Shown: positions 1 to 7,878 of the stretch, in pieces
How positions within the stretch are numbered: position 1 is the first letter of the stretch
Layout of the letters: each line of letters begins with the position of its first letter
IMG/VR virus record: IMGVR_UViG_3300021963_010005
Coordinates: 1-51,095 of that record
Length of the DNA: 51,095 nt
Direction: 5' to 3' (one strand)
DNA from: a virus
Program-made: the position numbers and the translations under genes
Notes under the pieces: generated by a model
Database searches by the model: none
Seen by the model: only the letters and a program-made list of their open reading frames with translations
What the model was told of the DNA's origin: nothing

Positions 1-39
1 TTCTCGCACAAGAAGAAAGATGATTCTTCAGAGTCTTAA
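1..39 (+). CDS. C-terminal tail of a truncated upstream gene
   Basis: Frame 1 reads 12 residues (FSHKKKDDSSES) to a TAA stop at 37-39, followed directly by a strong hairpin. This fits the last codons of a gene that begins outside the window. The tail is charged and probably disordered. Nothing can be said about function. Confidence 0.5.
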   Translation, partial: FSHKKKDDSSES

Positions 40-48
40 TTCAAAAGA

Positions 49-82
49 AAGAAAGGGCGGAAACACGACTCCGCTCTTTCTT
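49..82 (+). terminator. Rho-independent terminator
   Basis: A 13-bp stem with one G-U wobble (arms 49-61 and 70-82) and an 8-base loop follows the stop codon at 39 and precedes an AT-rich tract. It separates the upstream gene from the next small membrane protein gene. Confidence 0.8.
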
Positions 83-102
83 AAATTAATATAATAAAAA
101 AT

Positions 103-333
103 ATGAAAACATTAACATTAGATAGAATAAGTGATTCAATGATCAAAGGATTCTTATACCTATGTGTGACATGGACAGTTTGCGCATTGGCGTTCCAATT
201 ATTTTTTGTTTATCTGGAAGTTACAGGCCAACAAGAAAGAACACTAAGAATATCAAATCACCTTGCATGGAAATTTGATGGTAATTTTAAGAATACCCCA
301 GGCAACATCTTTTACGAGGGACCTGCAAAATAA
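103..333 (+). CDS. Small single-pass membrane protein
   Basis: 76 residues. One strongly hydrophobic segment (about residues 16-38, rich in L, V, F and W) predicts a single transmembrane helix, followed by a polar C-terminal domain of about 35 residues. No family is recognised. It lies between a terminator and the CsgG-like lipoprotein gene, 12 bp apart, so it may share a transcript with the two envelope-directed proteins downstream and act in the host envelope. Confidence 0.6.
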   Translation: MKTLTLDRISDSMIKGFLYLCVTWTVCALAFQLFFVYLEVTGQQERTLRISNHLAWKFDGNFKNTPGNIFYEGPAK

Positions 334-345
334 AAAATATTAAGG

Positions 346-1074
346 ATGAAAGGACTTGTACTTATACCAGCATTCCTAGTAAGTTGTTTAATTTCAGAAA
401 ATGCAATTTCACAAACTATAGGGAAAACTCAAACTGAAGATTTTAAAGCAGACTTTGAAAAAAAAGCTGACATCTCTCAATATCTAGATTACGAAGGACC
501 TAAAAAGAACATCCAATTGTTAAAGTGCGGTATTAACGACGAGACTTACGAAGCATATCCGGAATTAAAGGAAAAAAGGGTAGGACTTGGTGTAACTAAT
601 ATCGTATTAGAATACCTAGACAATCTAAATCGTTTTGAATTTACAGAGGATAAAACCGAAATTAAAAACAGAATGGTTAAGCAATTCCAGGCATCACAGT
701 CAGGTATTTCGGAAAATAAACTAGATGGCAGGGGAAAGATCAAACTTGCCGATTATTTTGTTGAAATTGAGTGTTATGATTATTCTGTTTCTGAAGATGA
801 AACAGTAAATCTTAAAGACGGAGTAAAGAATTTATTAGTTACTCGTATTGGTTTACAAGTTAGATTTACTAATGCTGAAACAGGAGCTATTATAGCTGCT
901 TCTGGATTGGGAGAAGCTAAGACGACAAGAGAATTAACATTTGTTTCCGATGCTACTGTTGATCCAGTTAAATTTAATCAATCAACAATTAGTATAGCAA
1001 CTAAAAAAGCTTTGGATATAGCTTGCGCTAATATTCTTGGCAAGATGGTAAAGAAAGGGGTTTTCACAAAGTAA
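346..1074 (+). CDS. CsgG-like secreted lipoprotein
   Basis: 242 residues with an N-terminal export signal and a lipobox (LVSC, Cys14). The body resembles the CsgG family: a GVTNIVLEYL helix followed by NRFEF, then an ADYFVEIECYDY strand region, then a VRFTNAETGAIIAASGLGEA strand pair and a C-terminal helix. CsgG forms the outer-membrane curli secretion channel in bacteria, and CsgG-domain proteins are known from marine T4-like phages. Here it would be exported to the host envelope. Its role (pore, superinfection block or host manipulation) is not shown. The family call rests on pattern resemblance only. Confidence 0.55.
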   Translation: MKGLVLIPAFLVSCLISENAISQTIGKTQTEDFKADFEKKADISQYLDYEGPKKNIQLLKCGINDETYEAYPELKEKRVGLGVTNIVLEYLDNLNRFEFTEDKTEIKNRMVKQFQASQSGISENKLDGRGKIKLADYFVEIECYDYSVSEDETVNLKDGVKNLLVTRIGLQVRFTNAETGAIIAASGLGEAKTTRELTFVSDATVDPVKFNQSTISIATKKALDIACANILGKMVKKGVFTK

Positions 1075-1122
1075 GTGTTTAAGACTATTCTTTAGTTACA
1101 CGACCTAAAGTAAAGTATTAAA

Positions 1123-1761
1123 ATGAATTTAAAAAGAAAAGGAGTTGTATTCCTTCAGATGGTTATGTTGTCTCTTTCCTTACTGGCATTTACCGGATGC
1201 AAGTATTCTAAAAAGGAAAAAGACAAGCAGGTAATGTCTAAAATACAACCAGAAACTATACACGACACTCTTCTGCTTGCGCAGGACACTATTTATATAG
1301 AAACCCCTGTTCCCTATATTGTTACTAAGGACTCAATCATTTATGTAAGTAATCCAATTGACACCCTAGCAATTTTAAAAATGTTTGTTGATAAAAAAAT
1401 ATTCAGAGACACACTAAGATTTGAATATGGGTATGTTGCTATTACTGACAGTGTTTCTGGAAGTTCCATAGTTTCTAGAAATTTTATACCTAAATTTAAA
1501 GTTCCAGTTAAGGAAAGAATACAAACAGTAAAGGAGGAACCTACATCTAATTTTTATCTTGGACTCAATGGAGGATTTGATAAACCAAATTATATGTACT
1601 CCTTAGGGACATCTTTACTTTACCAAACTCCAAATAGTAGAATTTACCAAATCGGTATAGGAGTGTGGAACAAGACAGATGATGGTGTGTATGGTCAATT
1701 CATCCCTTATATCCATGGGGGGGTTTATTGGAAACTTAATTTAAAGACTAAGAAAAATTAA
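1123..1761 (+). CDS. Predicted lipoprotein with beta-rich C terminus
   Basis: 212 residues. A hydrophobic signal segment (about residues 8-24) ends in FTGC, a plausible lipobox with Cys26. The mid region is rich in Thr, Asp and Ile/Tyr. The C-terminal 70 residues alternate aromatic and small residues (FYLGLNGGF, YSLGTSLLY, GGVYWKLN) like an outer-membrane beta-strand array. It follows the CsgG-like gene and may work with it at the outer membrane. No family is recognised. Confidence 0.6.
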   Translation: MNLKRKGVVFLQMVMLSLSLLAFTGCKYSKKEKDKQVMSKIQPETIHDTLLLAQDTIYIETPVPYIVTKDSIIYVSNPIDTLAILKMFVDKKIFRDTLRFEYGYVAITDSVSGSSIVSRNFIPKFKVPVKERIQTVKEEPTSNFYLGLNGGFDKPNYMYSLGTSLLYQTPNSRIYQIGIGVWNKTDDGVYGQFIPYIHGGVYWKLNLKTKKN

Positions 1762-1877
1762 AATCATTCTTAGACTTATGCAGCGGGTAGGGACCATTTT
1801 CTTGCGAATTTATTTCCGTAAAAGGAAGGTTAATTTGTAATTTTTCCCGGGTTTGGTACTATAGTTTAAAAAAACGT

Positions 1878-2156
1878 ATGAGGATCGTATCAAACCCAAC
1901 CCGCTGTATTTTATTCTTCGATGTCGATTGCGACGACAAAAAACTCAACGTAGAATTAGAACAGGATCTCTCAACAAATGATGTTAAGGTTAAAATCTTT
2001 TACGAGGGATCACAAATCACAGACGAGAATCTTATTTCATTAGTAACTGAATATATGCTCCAGAAGTATATAATTACGTATGATGATTCAGAAGATTCTG
2101 GTGATGCAAAAGTTATGCCTCAATCTGAGGGTGTAAGATTAGATCCTGCAATATAA
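1878..2156 (+). CDS. Small hypothetical protein
   Basis: 92 residues, acidic, with an alternating strand-like first half (CILFFDVDCDD, VKVKIFYEG) and a helical LVTEYMLQKY segment. No recognised domain, signal or membrane segment. It is 10 bp upstream of the prolyl-4-hydroxylase-like gene and probably cotranscribed with it. Confidence 0.5.
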   Translation: MRIVSNPTRCILFFDVDCDDKKLNVELEQDLSTNDVKVKIFYEGSQITDENLISLVTEYMLQKYIITYDDSEDSGDAKVMPQSEGVRLDPAI

Positions 2157-2166
2157 TTTTTATTCT

Positions 2167-2718
2167 ATGGTAAAAGAATATGAAAATTTTATAACTGACG
2201 AAGAATGTCAGTTTATGATAGAAGCTGCGCAAAAGCAATTCATGAGAACAACTACTCTTGGAAAAGAAATTGAGGGATACCGCGTAGCTGATGGAGCATG
2301 GTTAAATGATAGCTCAGAGATTATTAAAAATTATAGAAAGAGAATTTCAGAGGTCTCCGGATTTCCTATAGAGAATATGGAATTAATCCATATTGTTAAA
2401 TATGAAATAGGTGGGGAATATAAAACACATCACGATTTCTTTCATCCAGGTGAAGGATATTATGAAAGTGAAATGAAAAGAGGTGGGCAAAGAGCTAAAA
2501 GTGCTCTTGTTTATTTAAACGATGATTTTACCGGAGGTGAGACAGAATTTCCGAAAATTAATATCAGGGTAAGCCCAAAGAAAGGTAAGCTTGTTTTATG
2601 GGACAATACCTTTGAAGACGGCAACCCAGATCACGATAGTCTTCACGCGGGACTTCCAGTTATCTCTGGAACGAAATACATTGCAGTTATTTGGATAAGA
2701 TTTGGGAAATTCATTTAA
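2167..2718 (+). CDS. Prolyl 4-hydroxylase-like 2OG-Fe(II) oxygenase
   Basis: 183 residues with the full P4H-type double-stranded beta-helix pattern. The iron ligands are H88-x-D90 (in YKTHHDFF) and H160 (in DSLHAG); K170 in GTKYIAVIW sits where 2-oxoglutarate is bound. The segment SALVYLNDDFTGGETEFP is typical of the family. The enzyme should hydroxylate a peptidyl or free substrate using O2 and 2-oxoglutarate. Such enzymes are frequent in T4-like phages of aquatic hosts. At least five more of this superfamily occur in the window, all beyond 22 kb. Confidence 0.85.
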   Translation: MVKEYENFITDEECQFMIEAAQKQFMRTTTLGKEIEGYRVADGAWLNDSSEIIKNYRKRISEVSGFPIENMELIHIVKYEIGGEYKTHHDFFHPGEGYYESEMKRGGQRAKSALVYLNDDFTGGETEFPKINIRVSPKKGKLVLWDNTFEDGNPDHDSLHAGLPVISGTKYIAVIWIRFGKFI

Positions 2719-2746
2719 AACATTTTTTATTACGCATTCTTGATTT

Positions 2747-2754
2747 TATATTTG
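2747..2754 (+). promoter_or_regulatory. Bacteroidota-type -7 box (TAnnTTTG)
   Basis: TATATTTG matches the Bacteroidota primary-sigma -7 consensus TAnnTTTG and lies 15 bases upstream of the TTG start of the next gene. A clear -33 TTG is not obvious. Confidence 0.45.
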
Positions 2755-2769
2755 TAAAAATTACAAAAA

Positions 2770-3192
2770 TTGGCTCACGATATAATTGCAAAATGTAAAA
2801 GATCTGGTGAAAGAATTTCTTTCATTTCTATAGGTGCCTTTAATCAAGGTAAATCCTGGATATTATATGAATCCCTAAACTGTACAGATTTTAATACGGG
2901 GGTATCAGGAAATGGAGGTTCTGCTGTTTTGTCGGAGGATCAGCTTAGAATTTCTCTTTCCAAGTTTAATTATCTAAAGGGAGAGCCTGTCGATGATATT
3001 AAATATACTGTGGAATCGTCATCCCCGTGCAAAAATGCAAGGGGGATTTTTAGTAGGGTATTAAGAGCGATAGGCACCAAAAGCAAACAAGAAGATATTA
3101 GAATAAATCTTGATACTGAGGCTTTGGCTGACGTGGAAAGATTCATAGGGGCCCTCCAAGGAAAGGGGGATGTCGTAATACAGTTTGCTTAA
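2770..3192 (+). CDS. Hypothetical protein, TTG start
   Basis: 140 residues, starting with TTG just downstream of a TAnnTTTG box; no in-frame ATG gives a longer product. It has mixed alpha/beta character, a Gly/Ser-rich stretch (TGVSGNGGSAVLSEDQ) and an acidic C-terminal helix (TEALADVERFIGALQ). No family is recognised. It is transcribed alone, ahead of the NUMOD1 gene. Confidence 0.5.
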   Translation: MAHDIIAKCKRSGERISFISIGAFNQGKSWILYESLNCTDFNTGVSGNGGSAVLSEDQLRISLSKFNYLKGEPVDDIKYTVESSSPCKNARGIFSRVLRAIGTKSKQEDIRINLDTEALADVERFIGALQGKGDVVIQFA

Positions 3193-3285
3193 AACCTTGA
3201 TTTTTTCATATTTTTTGGAACCTTTTTGAATTTTGGGTCTATAATATGTGTATATTAATTATTTAAAAACCTAAATTTCAAAAAA

Positions 3286-3501
3286 ATGTCAAATTCAAAA
3301 AACACTGCTAAAAGCAAAAAAGCAACAACAAATCCCCGTTCTAAGTCAGTAATGCAAATGACCGCTGGTGGTAGAAAGCTAAAGAAATATAGCTCTATTC
3401 GTCAGGCTGGTTTAACCACAGGAGTAGATCCTAGCAGCATTTCAAAAGTTACTCGCGGAGTTCTTCAGAGTGCTGGTGGTTTCCGTTGGCAGACTGTCTA
3501 A
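3286..3501 (+). CDS. Standalone NUMOD1-like DNA-binding protein
   Basis: 71 residues. A Lys/Ser-rich basic arm (residues 1-30) precedes a helix-turn-helix unit, SIRQAGLTTGVDPSSISKV, ending in GGFRW. This is the pattern of NUMOD1 modules, normally found as DNA-binding tails of phage homing endonucleases. No nuclease domain is present, so it is a freestanding DNA-binding protein, or a remnant. It has its own intergenic region upstream and a terminator downstream, which suggests a well expressed single gene. Confidence 0.7.
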   Translation: MSNSKNTAKSKKATTNPRSKSVMQMTAGGRKLKKYSSIRQAGLTTGVDPSSISKVTRGVLQSAGGFRWQTV

Positions 3502-3517
3502 GACGTCTAAATTATCG

Positions 3518-3550
3518 AAAGGACTCCTTTTTTAAAGGGGTCCTTTTTTG
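3518..3550 (+). terminator. Rho-independent terminator
   Basis: Arms 3518-3527 (AAAGGACTCC) and 3537-3546 (GGGGTCCTTT) pair with one mismatch and are followed by a T tract. It ends the NUMOD1-like gene. Confidence 0.8.
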
Positions 3551-3571
3551 TTTTATCATTAAATTTGCTCA

Positions 3572-4258
3572 ATGATCTTCGATTTTTATGAGAATTTCTC
3601 TGGGATCTATCCTCTAAAAAAGGCAGATCTCTTGCATCCTGACCGCGAAAGACTTGGATATTATTGGGATTTTGAGGATTTTATTGTTGAGCACCAAAAG
3701 GGTAAGGGGCTGGTTTTACAGGGATTTATGATCTCCTCCGAGGAGGATCTTTCTAATTTCGTAAAAATGTTTGACCGAGCGTTTTTAACATTCTCCATAG
3801 GATCTGTTATTAAGAATGCACTCTCTGATTTTATTCTTTGGAATTCGGATCTTGTGAAGAATTTAGAAAGAAATACGGTTGCCGAAATTAAATTACAATT
3901 CTCTGATAGAATAAAAGAAAGAAAGAATTTTTTATTTTCTTTAAATAGTTCTTTGAAAAATGGTAACATTTGGATAGCTACCAATAATTATTGGAGCATG
4001 TTGGTTAAAAGGGATATTGAAGGTTTTTGGGGGAATGGAGTTGAAATTAAAACACTTCCTGACGATTTTTCGATCATGAATAGAAAGGACGTTTGGGAAG
4101 AAGTAGATTTGCTAGGTCCCCTAGAATTTGAGCCAGAAATGGCTTGGCAGGAGCTTTCTTTTTCCTATCCTAATTTAGTGAAGTATATAGATGAAGAAAC
4201 CAGACAAAAATCGGGAATTGATTTTCTCGACCAATGTCATGGTTTTGGTCTAATCTAA
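3572..4258 (+). CDS. Hypothetical protein, tandem paralogue A
   Basis: 228 residues. It is related to the next gene: both have FYE near the start, then PL....L and a D..R...GY.W block, then a [ST]SxE(E) motif followed by F(D/N)R, and both end PLE...VKYI...(F)GLI. No known domain, signal or membrane segment. It probably arose together with its neighbour by duplication. Confidence 0.55.
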   Translation: MIFDFYENFSGIYPLKKADLLHPDRERLGYYWDFEDFIVEHQKGKGLVLQGFMISSEEDLSNFVKMFDRAFLTFSIGSVIKNALSDFILWNSDLVKNLERNTVAEIKLQFSDRIKERKNFLFSLNSSLKNGNIWIATNNYWSMLVKRDIEGFWGNGVEIKTLPDDFSIMNRKDVWEEVDLLGPLEFEPEMAWQELSFSYPNLVKYIDEETRQKSGIDFLDQCHGFGLI

Positions 4259-4266
4259 GACTATGG

Positions 4267-5013
4267 ATGATATTAGGAAAAACCCCGGGGATAAATGTTA
4301 TATTTCCTTTTTATGAGATCTATTCGGAAAAAAATCCATTAGACATTAGAGAATTATTTAATGATCCTCAAAGGGAAAAGTATGGCTATTTGTGGAAAGA
4401 TTTATATCCCTCTATCATCAAACAAACATCTAAGCAGAGATATCACAGAAAGCCTTTTGTTGGGATTTACGTTTCGAGCTACGAAGAAGCAGCGATCTGC
4501 ATAAGTCTTTTTAATCGGTATTTTTATCTCTCTCTTATTTCAAGATTTGACTGGTTTTTAAACAGTTTTTCCCCAGCTGGAATATATCACAGAAAAATGC
4601 TCGAGTCCGGATATGACCGGGATGAGATAATATGGATAGGCTTTTACGAGTATTTAAAAGACTGCTTCAACTATTATTACGTCCCGTTTAAAAGATTCTT
4701 AGCATCCAAAAGACCAGACAAATGCTGGGTTTCCTTCGACCCCCAGCCGTTGTCGCCGAAAGATCCGGTTTATTCGGATTTTCTGTGCGGAACCCCATCC
4801 GTCGAGGTTTTATCCTATGGATATCAAAACCATCTTACCACAGACACTTGGGAAACCGCAATAAAAGAAGGGCCTCTAGAACATCCCGAAATCCCTATTT
4901 TAAAGGATTTCATAGATTATTTTCCCGGAACAGTAAAATACATTCCTGAAAATATCTTTGAAAAAATAGAAATAGGAAATCTCAGAGAGCTAAAAGATTT
5001 TGGACTTATATAA
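4267..5013 (+). CDS. Hypothetical protein, tandem paralogue B
   Basis: 248 residues from the ATG at 4267; an in-frame ATG at 4234 would overlap the previous gene by 25 bases. The later start is preferred because MILGKTPG then leads directly into VIFPFYE, matching IFDFYE at the start of the upstream paralogue. It is rich in Trp, Tyr and Phe. Function unknown. It ends FGLI like its paralogue. Confidence 0.55.
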   Translation: MILGKTPGINVIFPFYEIYSEKNPLDIRELFNDPQREKYGYLWKDLYPSIIKQTSKQRYHRKPFVGIYVSSYEEAAICISLFNRYFYLSLISRFDWFLNSFSPAGIYHRKMLESGYDRDEIIWIGFYEYLKDCFNYYYVPFKRFLASKRPDKCWVSFDPQPLSPKDPVYSDFLCGTPSVEVLSYGYQNHLTTDTWETAIKEGPLEHPEIPILKDFIDYFPGTVKYIPENIFEKIEIGNLRELKDFGLI

Positions 5014-5021
5014 AATATAGA

Positions 5022-5411
5022 ATGGAAGAGAATGAAATTAAAGAAACAACAGTTTCTCCAGAGGTTGAAGAAAGAGGAAAGATCACAGATCTTGATGTCG
5101 CCAAAAAAATGCTAAATCTTAAGCAGAGCGCAGATTCCAGGAACATCAAATTTGATCTATCTTTTCTTGTACTTAAAAACCTAATGGAGCAAAAGAAGTG
5201 TTTCTATACAGGAAGGGTTTTTGATGGGAAGGGAGATTATGCATTAAGCATAGACAGAATAGACAATAAAATAGGATACATTGATGGAAATGTGGTAGCT
5301 TGCACTGTTGAAATCAACCGTAAAAAAACTGACATTACTATCGAGGAGATAGAAATGATTTATAAAGCGATAAAAAAAGCTAAAAAAGGATCGGGCGATT
5401 CCGGTGAATAA
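5022..5411 (+). CDS. HNH endonuclease-like protein
   Basis: 129 residues with a compact HNH/treble-clef-like core: C60 in KKCFYTG, then SIDRID (77-82), GN at 89-90, C94, N99 and K101. The arrangement C-x-x-TG ... SIDRID ... GY..GNVV.C...N..K is characteristic of small phage HNH proteins, where the Asp-Arg pair replaces the first His. It probably cleaves or nicks DNA. It sits 8 bp after the paralogue pair and 3 bp before the metallopeptidase gene, so it is part of an operon. Confidence 0.65.
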   Translation: MEENEIKETTVSPEVEERGKITDLDVAKKMLNLKQSADSRNIKFDLSFLVLKNLMEQKKCFYTGRVFDGKGDYALSIDRIDNKIGYIDGNVVACTVEINRKKTDITIEEIEMIYKAIKKAKKGSGDSGE

Positions 5412-5414
5412 TAT

Positions 5415-5780
5415 ATGAATACCTCGGATATTAATTTAAGAAATGCTAGGGCCATAGTAAGTTGGTGCTCCAATAATTTGGGGAAATCTAAATGCCGTAA
5501 CAATTCTAAATTAACTATCTCGATCTCTAGAAAGGTTAACTGTAAAGGCCTTTACGAGGAGAATGGCGAGGCTAGTAAAATTTATATTAATCCAGACAGA
5601 CATCGGAGCTTTAATGAGTTTATAGACACTGTAATACATGAATACACGCACTTTTTACAGGGTCTTAGATTTTATGATCAAATAATGGAGATAACCGGCT
5701 ATGACAAGCACCCGATGGAGCACTCATCGAATCTAGTAGCAGACATCCTCAAGAAAAAGTGCAGGAAGGATCTTTTTTAA
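5415..5780 (+). CDS. Small zinc metallopeptidase-like protein
   Basis: 121 residues. H75-E-Y-T-H79 is a zinc HExxH motif inside a hydrophobic helix (FIDTVIHEYTHFLQ), and HPME (99-102) downstream could supply the third ligand, as in SprT/gluzincin-like proteins. No signal peptide, so it would act in the cytoplasm, perhaps on host or prohead proteins. Substrate unknown. Confidence 0.65.
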   Translation: MNTSDINLRNARAIVSWCSNNLGKSKCRNNSKLTISISRKVNCKGLYEENGEASKIYINPDRHRSFNEFIDTVIHEYTHFLQGLRFYDQIMEITGYDKHPMEHSSNLVADILKKKCRKDLF

Positions 5781-5857
5781 AATTAGGCAAAAATCCCTTA
5801 CATTTACAGGGTAAACATCGGATTTAGGGGCTGGGACCCCGTTAAAAAAGAAACCAA

Positions 5858-6247
5858 ATGGACGGAAAAAGATGGACAAAGGAAAAGGAGGATTTTTTAC
5901 TTGCAAATTATCAATCGCTATCTTTCAAGGAGCTTTCTGGGGCTTTAGAAAGAAGCATAGAGGGGATCAGATCCAAACTTAAAAGGATGGATCTATCAAA
6001 AGAACCAGCAAACAAGAAAGACGGGAGAAACAATTTGATTTTAAAACCATTAATTGGAAAATCCTCTGTTCCTGCTAAAGTTTATAGAAGAAAGCCTAAA
6101 GTTTTTGAATCTAAACCTACGGTAGAGATGATAGCTGTTCACATCGACAGAAAAACAACCATCTACATTAAAAAGGGGGAAAATCCAGAAACAGCTAGAT
6201 CCAACTATTTCAAAAAAAGAGAAGAATATTTATTATCTAAAAAATAA
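5858..6247 (+). CDS. SANT/Myb-like DNA-binding protein
   Basis: 129 residues. Residues 5-45 (WTKEKEDFLLANY, then F.ELS.AL.RS..GIRSKLKRM) match the GcrA/SANT-type helix-turn-helix seen in phage transcription and endonuclease-associated proteins. A basic linker and a strand-rich C-terminal part follow (AVHIDRKTTIYIKKGENPETA). It is likely a transcription regulator or DNA-binding adaptor. Confidence 0.6.
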   Translation: MDGKRWTKEKEDFLLANYQSLSFKELSGALERSIEGIRSKLKRMDLSKEPANKKDGRNNLILKPLIGKSSVPAKVYRRKPKVFESKPTVEMIAVHIDRKTTIYIKKGENPETARSNYFKKREEYLLSKK

Positions 6248-6251
6248 AGAT

Positions 6252-6491
6252 ATGAATTTTATAAAGCACGGTAAAAAGAGAATTAATTTGGAGGAAGTAG
6301 CCTTTATTATAGAGAAGGAGTACCGAAGAATGTCAGAAAATCCCTCCGAAGAATATAAAGACATCTACTCTTTAGATTTTATTTCCAACGGTAAACATTT
6401 AGTTTCTATCGACTTTGAAATCGAAGAAGAAAGAGACAAGTTTATGAAGTGGGTAGATCAGAAAATAGGAACTGAGCAGATTAAATCCTAG
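6252..6491 (+). CDS. Small hypothetical protein
   Basis: 79 residues, highly charged, alternating strands and helices (LEEVAFIIEKEYRRM, HLVSIDFEIEEERDKFMKW). It starts 4 bp after the previous stop and its own stop overlaps the next GTG start by one base, so the three genes are translationally coupled. No family recognised. Confidence 0.5.
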   Translation: MNFIKHGKKRINLEEVAFIIEKEYRRMSENPSEEYKDIYSLDFISNGKHLVSIDFEIEEERDKFMKWVDQKIGTEQIKS

Positions 6492-6892
6492 TGAAACTAA
6501 ATCTGATTCTTGCGTATAATAATTACGTAAGAATCAAATTGAAAAGATCCACACACTATGAAACCTACCCATCTTCGGTCTCTGATGTTACCGAAAGACT
6601 TTTAGAAGGGCTAGAAGAAGCTGAATTTTTTGAAAAAGAAGGAGCAGATTACGACGTTACATTTAAAAGATTTGCAGATTTTTTCCTTACCCGTTGGGTT
6701 AATGGAGAAGATATGGAGGATTTTCCGGAAGAAGAATTTAGCGATATTCTTAATCGATCTATTATAGAATCAGATATTAAGAGATTAAGCGACAGAAAAT
6801 TATTAGATTGTATAGAAGACGAGAGTGGTGAAACTCTATATTTTGTTACAGAGGAAGGCAAAAAAGAAATGGAAAGACTAAAATCAAAATAG
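6491..6892 (+). CDS. Acidic protein with winged-helix-like C terminus
   Basis: 133 residues from a GTG start that shares a base with the upstream stop. The C-terminal 45 residues (RLSDRKLLDCIEDESGETLYFVTEEGKKEM) resemble the final helix and wing of a winged helix-turn-helix domain (L..LIe......YxLTeeGk). The N-terminal part is acidic and unclassified. It may be a small regulator. It ends 1 bp from the convergent gene on the other strand. Confidence 0.5.
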   Translation: MKLNLILAYNNYVRIKLKRSTHYETYPSSVSDVTERLLEGLEEAEFFEKEGADYDVTFKRFADFFLTRWVNGEDMEDFPEEEFSDILNRSIIESDIKRLSDRKLLDCIEDESGETLYFVTEEGKKEMERLKSK

Positions 6893-6893
6893 A

Positions 6894-7343
6894 TTAGTCA
6901 AATTTCCCAAACACTTTTTCGATCTCTTCCCTTAGTGCTTCGTCCATTAGAATAAGTTCACATTCCCCTATTTCATAGTCTTCAAGACCTTCCCCGTATT
7001 CCAGATTGGCTGTATTATCGTTTAGATACTCTTCTACTGTATCATCTTCAAATCTGAAATCGTCTGTTATTGGAACTCTTGAAACCCCATCCTCGTCATG
7101 TTCCAAGTAAGCAGGGAGCCAAGCATAATCATAAAATTCGCTTTCTTCAATATCAGCATAATAGAAAAAATAAAGCTTTTTAGTGCTGGTGTTTCTTACA
7201 ACTGCTGCCCCGTCCTTGTCCCAGTTTTTAACGATTTCAAATATTTTATATTTGGCTTTTTTAGAAGGTCCAATTTCTAAGCCTTCGTCATCGTCATACG
7301 ACTCATTTAATTGAATAAAATCCCGGAATTTTTTAATTCTCAT
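6894..7343 (-). CDS. Putative capsid-targeted internal protein
   Basis: 149 residues, very acidic. The N terminus MRIKKFRDFIQLNE|S fits the pattern of T4 capsid-targeting sequences (T4 internal protein III begins MKTYQEFIAE), which direct proteins into the prohead core and are cut after Glu by the prohead protease. The predicted cleavage is after E14. The rest is unclassified, with YxxxWLPAYLE and many Glu/Asp. It is the only gene of this type here on the minus strand, read convergently to the 6491 gene. Confidence 0.6.
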   Translation of the reverse strand: MRIKKFRDFIQLNESYDDDEGLEIGPSKKAKYKIFEIVKNWDKDGAAVVRNTSTKKLYFFYYADIEESEFYDYAWLPAYLEHDEDGVSRVPITDDFRFEDDTVEEYLNDNTANLEYGEGLEDYEIGECELILMDEALREEIEKVFGKFD

Positions 7344-7348
7344 ATCTC

Positions 7349-7356
7349 TATTTATC
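7349..7356 (-). promoter_or_regulatory. GATAAATA box (late-promoter-like)
   Basis: On the minus strand GATAAATA lies 5 bases upstream of the ATG at 7343. It matches 7 of 8 bases of the T4 late promoter TATAAATA. The short spacing also allows an AT-rich translation-initiation role. Confidence 0.35.
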
Positions 7357-7382
7357 CGAAATAAAATTGAATTTTATGTCTA

Positions 7383-7390
7383 TATAAATA
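7383..7390 (+). promoter_or_regulatory. TATAAATA box (late-promoter-like)
   Basis: An exact TATAAATA, the T4 late promoter sequence, 10 bases upstream of the ATG at 7401. Confidence 0.4.
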
Positions 7391-7400
7391 AAAAGTAAAG

Positions 7401-7664
7401 ATGAATAATTTAACTTGGTCTGGAAATAGCCCCGCAAAGAAATCTGAAATCATCAAGGATGAGACTAAGACTAAGAAGAAGGTTGATTATAAGAAGGAAC
7501 TTTTAGATCTAGAAAGAGTACTCGAGAAAATAGAGGAAAAATACGAGATGCGCCCGACAAATCCCGTTTCTAGTTCTATTGTTAATTTAAAATCATCTAT
7601 AGAAGCTCTTAAAAAGGAGATTGAGAATATGAAATATATGGATGGTAAAAGAAGTGATAACTGA
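7401..7664 (+). CDS. Small coiled-coil protein
   Basis: 87 residues. Residues 25-80 are an almost continuous charged helix (KKELLDLERVLEKIEEKYE, then LKSSIEALKKEIENMK) with leucines at heptad spacing, predicting a coiled coil. It is preceded by an exact TATAAATA box and overlaps the next gene by 23 bases. It could be a scaffold or adaptor protein; function unknown. Confidence 0.55.
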   Translation: MNNLTWSGNSPAKKSEIIKDETKTKKKVDYKKELLDLERVLEKIEEKYEMRPTNPVSSSIVNLKSSIEALKKEIENMKYMDGKRSDN

Positions 7665-7878
7665 GAGTGATTTAAAAGCTATGTCGCTCAAGTTTGTTAA
7701 GGAAAGATTTGGATATTGTAATCTAAAAGAAGCTGCTTCTCGCTCAGAAATAGATCTTGGAAGTCATCGAATTTCTTTTGAGGCAGGGATTGTTATTCTC
7801 TTGCTTTCCTCGGGATACGTTAAGATTGGCAAAAAATACATTTTAAAAGATGGAAAAAAAGATAATATCAATGAATAA
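7642..7878 (+). CDS. Small hypothetical protein
   Basis: 78 residues. The start overlaps the coiled-coil gene by 23 bases; an alternative internal start (Met14, 7681) would remove the overlap. Mixed helix and strand; no recognised family. It overlaps the next gene by up to 29 bases, so the three genes are coupled. Confidence 0.45.
   Translation: MVKEVITESDLKAMSLKFVKERFGYCNLKEAASRSEIDLGSHRISFEAGIVILLLSSGYVKIGKKYILKDGKKDNINE

Noticed and set aside
546-743. Minus-strand 65-residue ORF in the CsgG-like gene
   Set aside because: Shadow of the CsgG-like reading frame, no start context and no domain.
4722-4949. 75-residue plus-strand ORF inside paralogue B
   Set aside because: Out-of-frame shadow, while paralogue B matches its upstream neighbour along the whole region.
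5781-5857. Inverted repeat GGGG(CTGGGA)CCCC and a TACATTTA box
   Set aside because: The stem is only four base pairs and the box differs from TAnnTTTG by the last base; too weak to list as a regulatory site.
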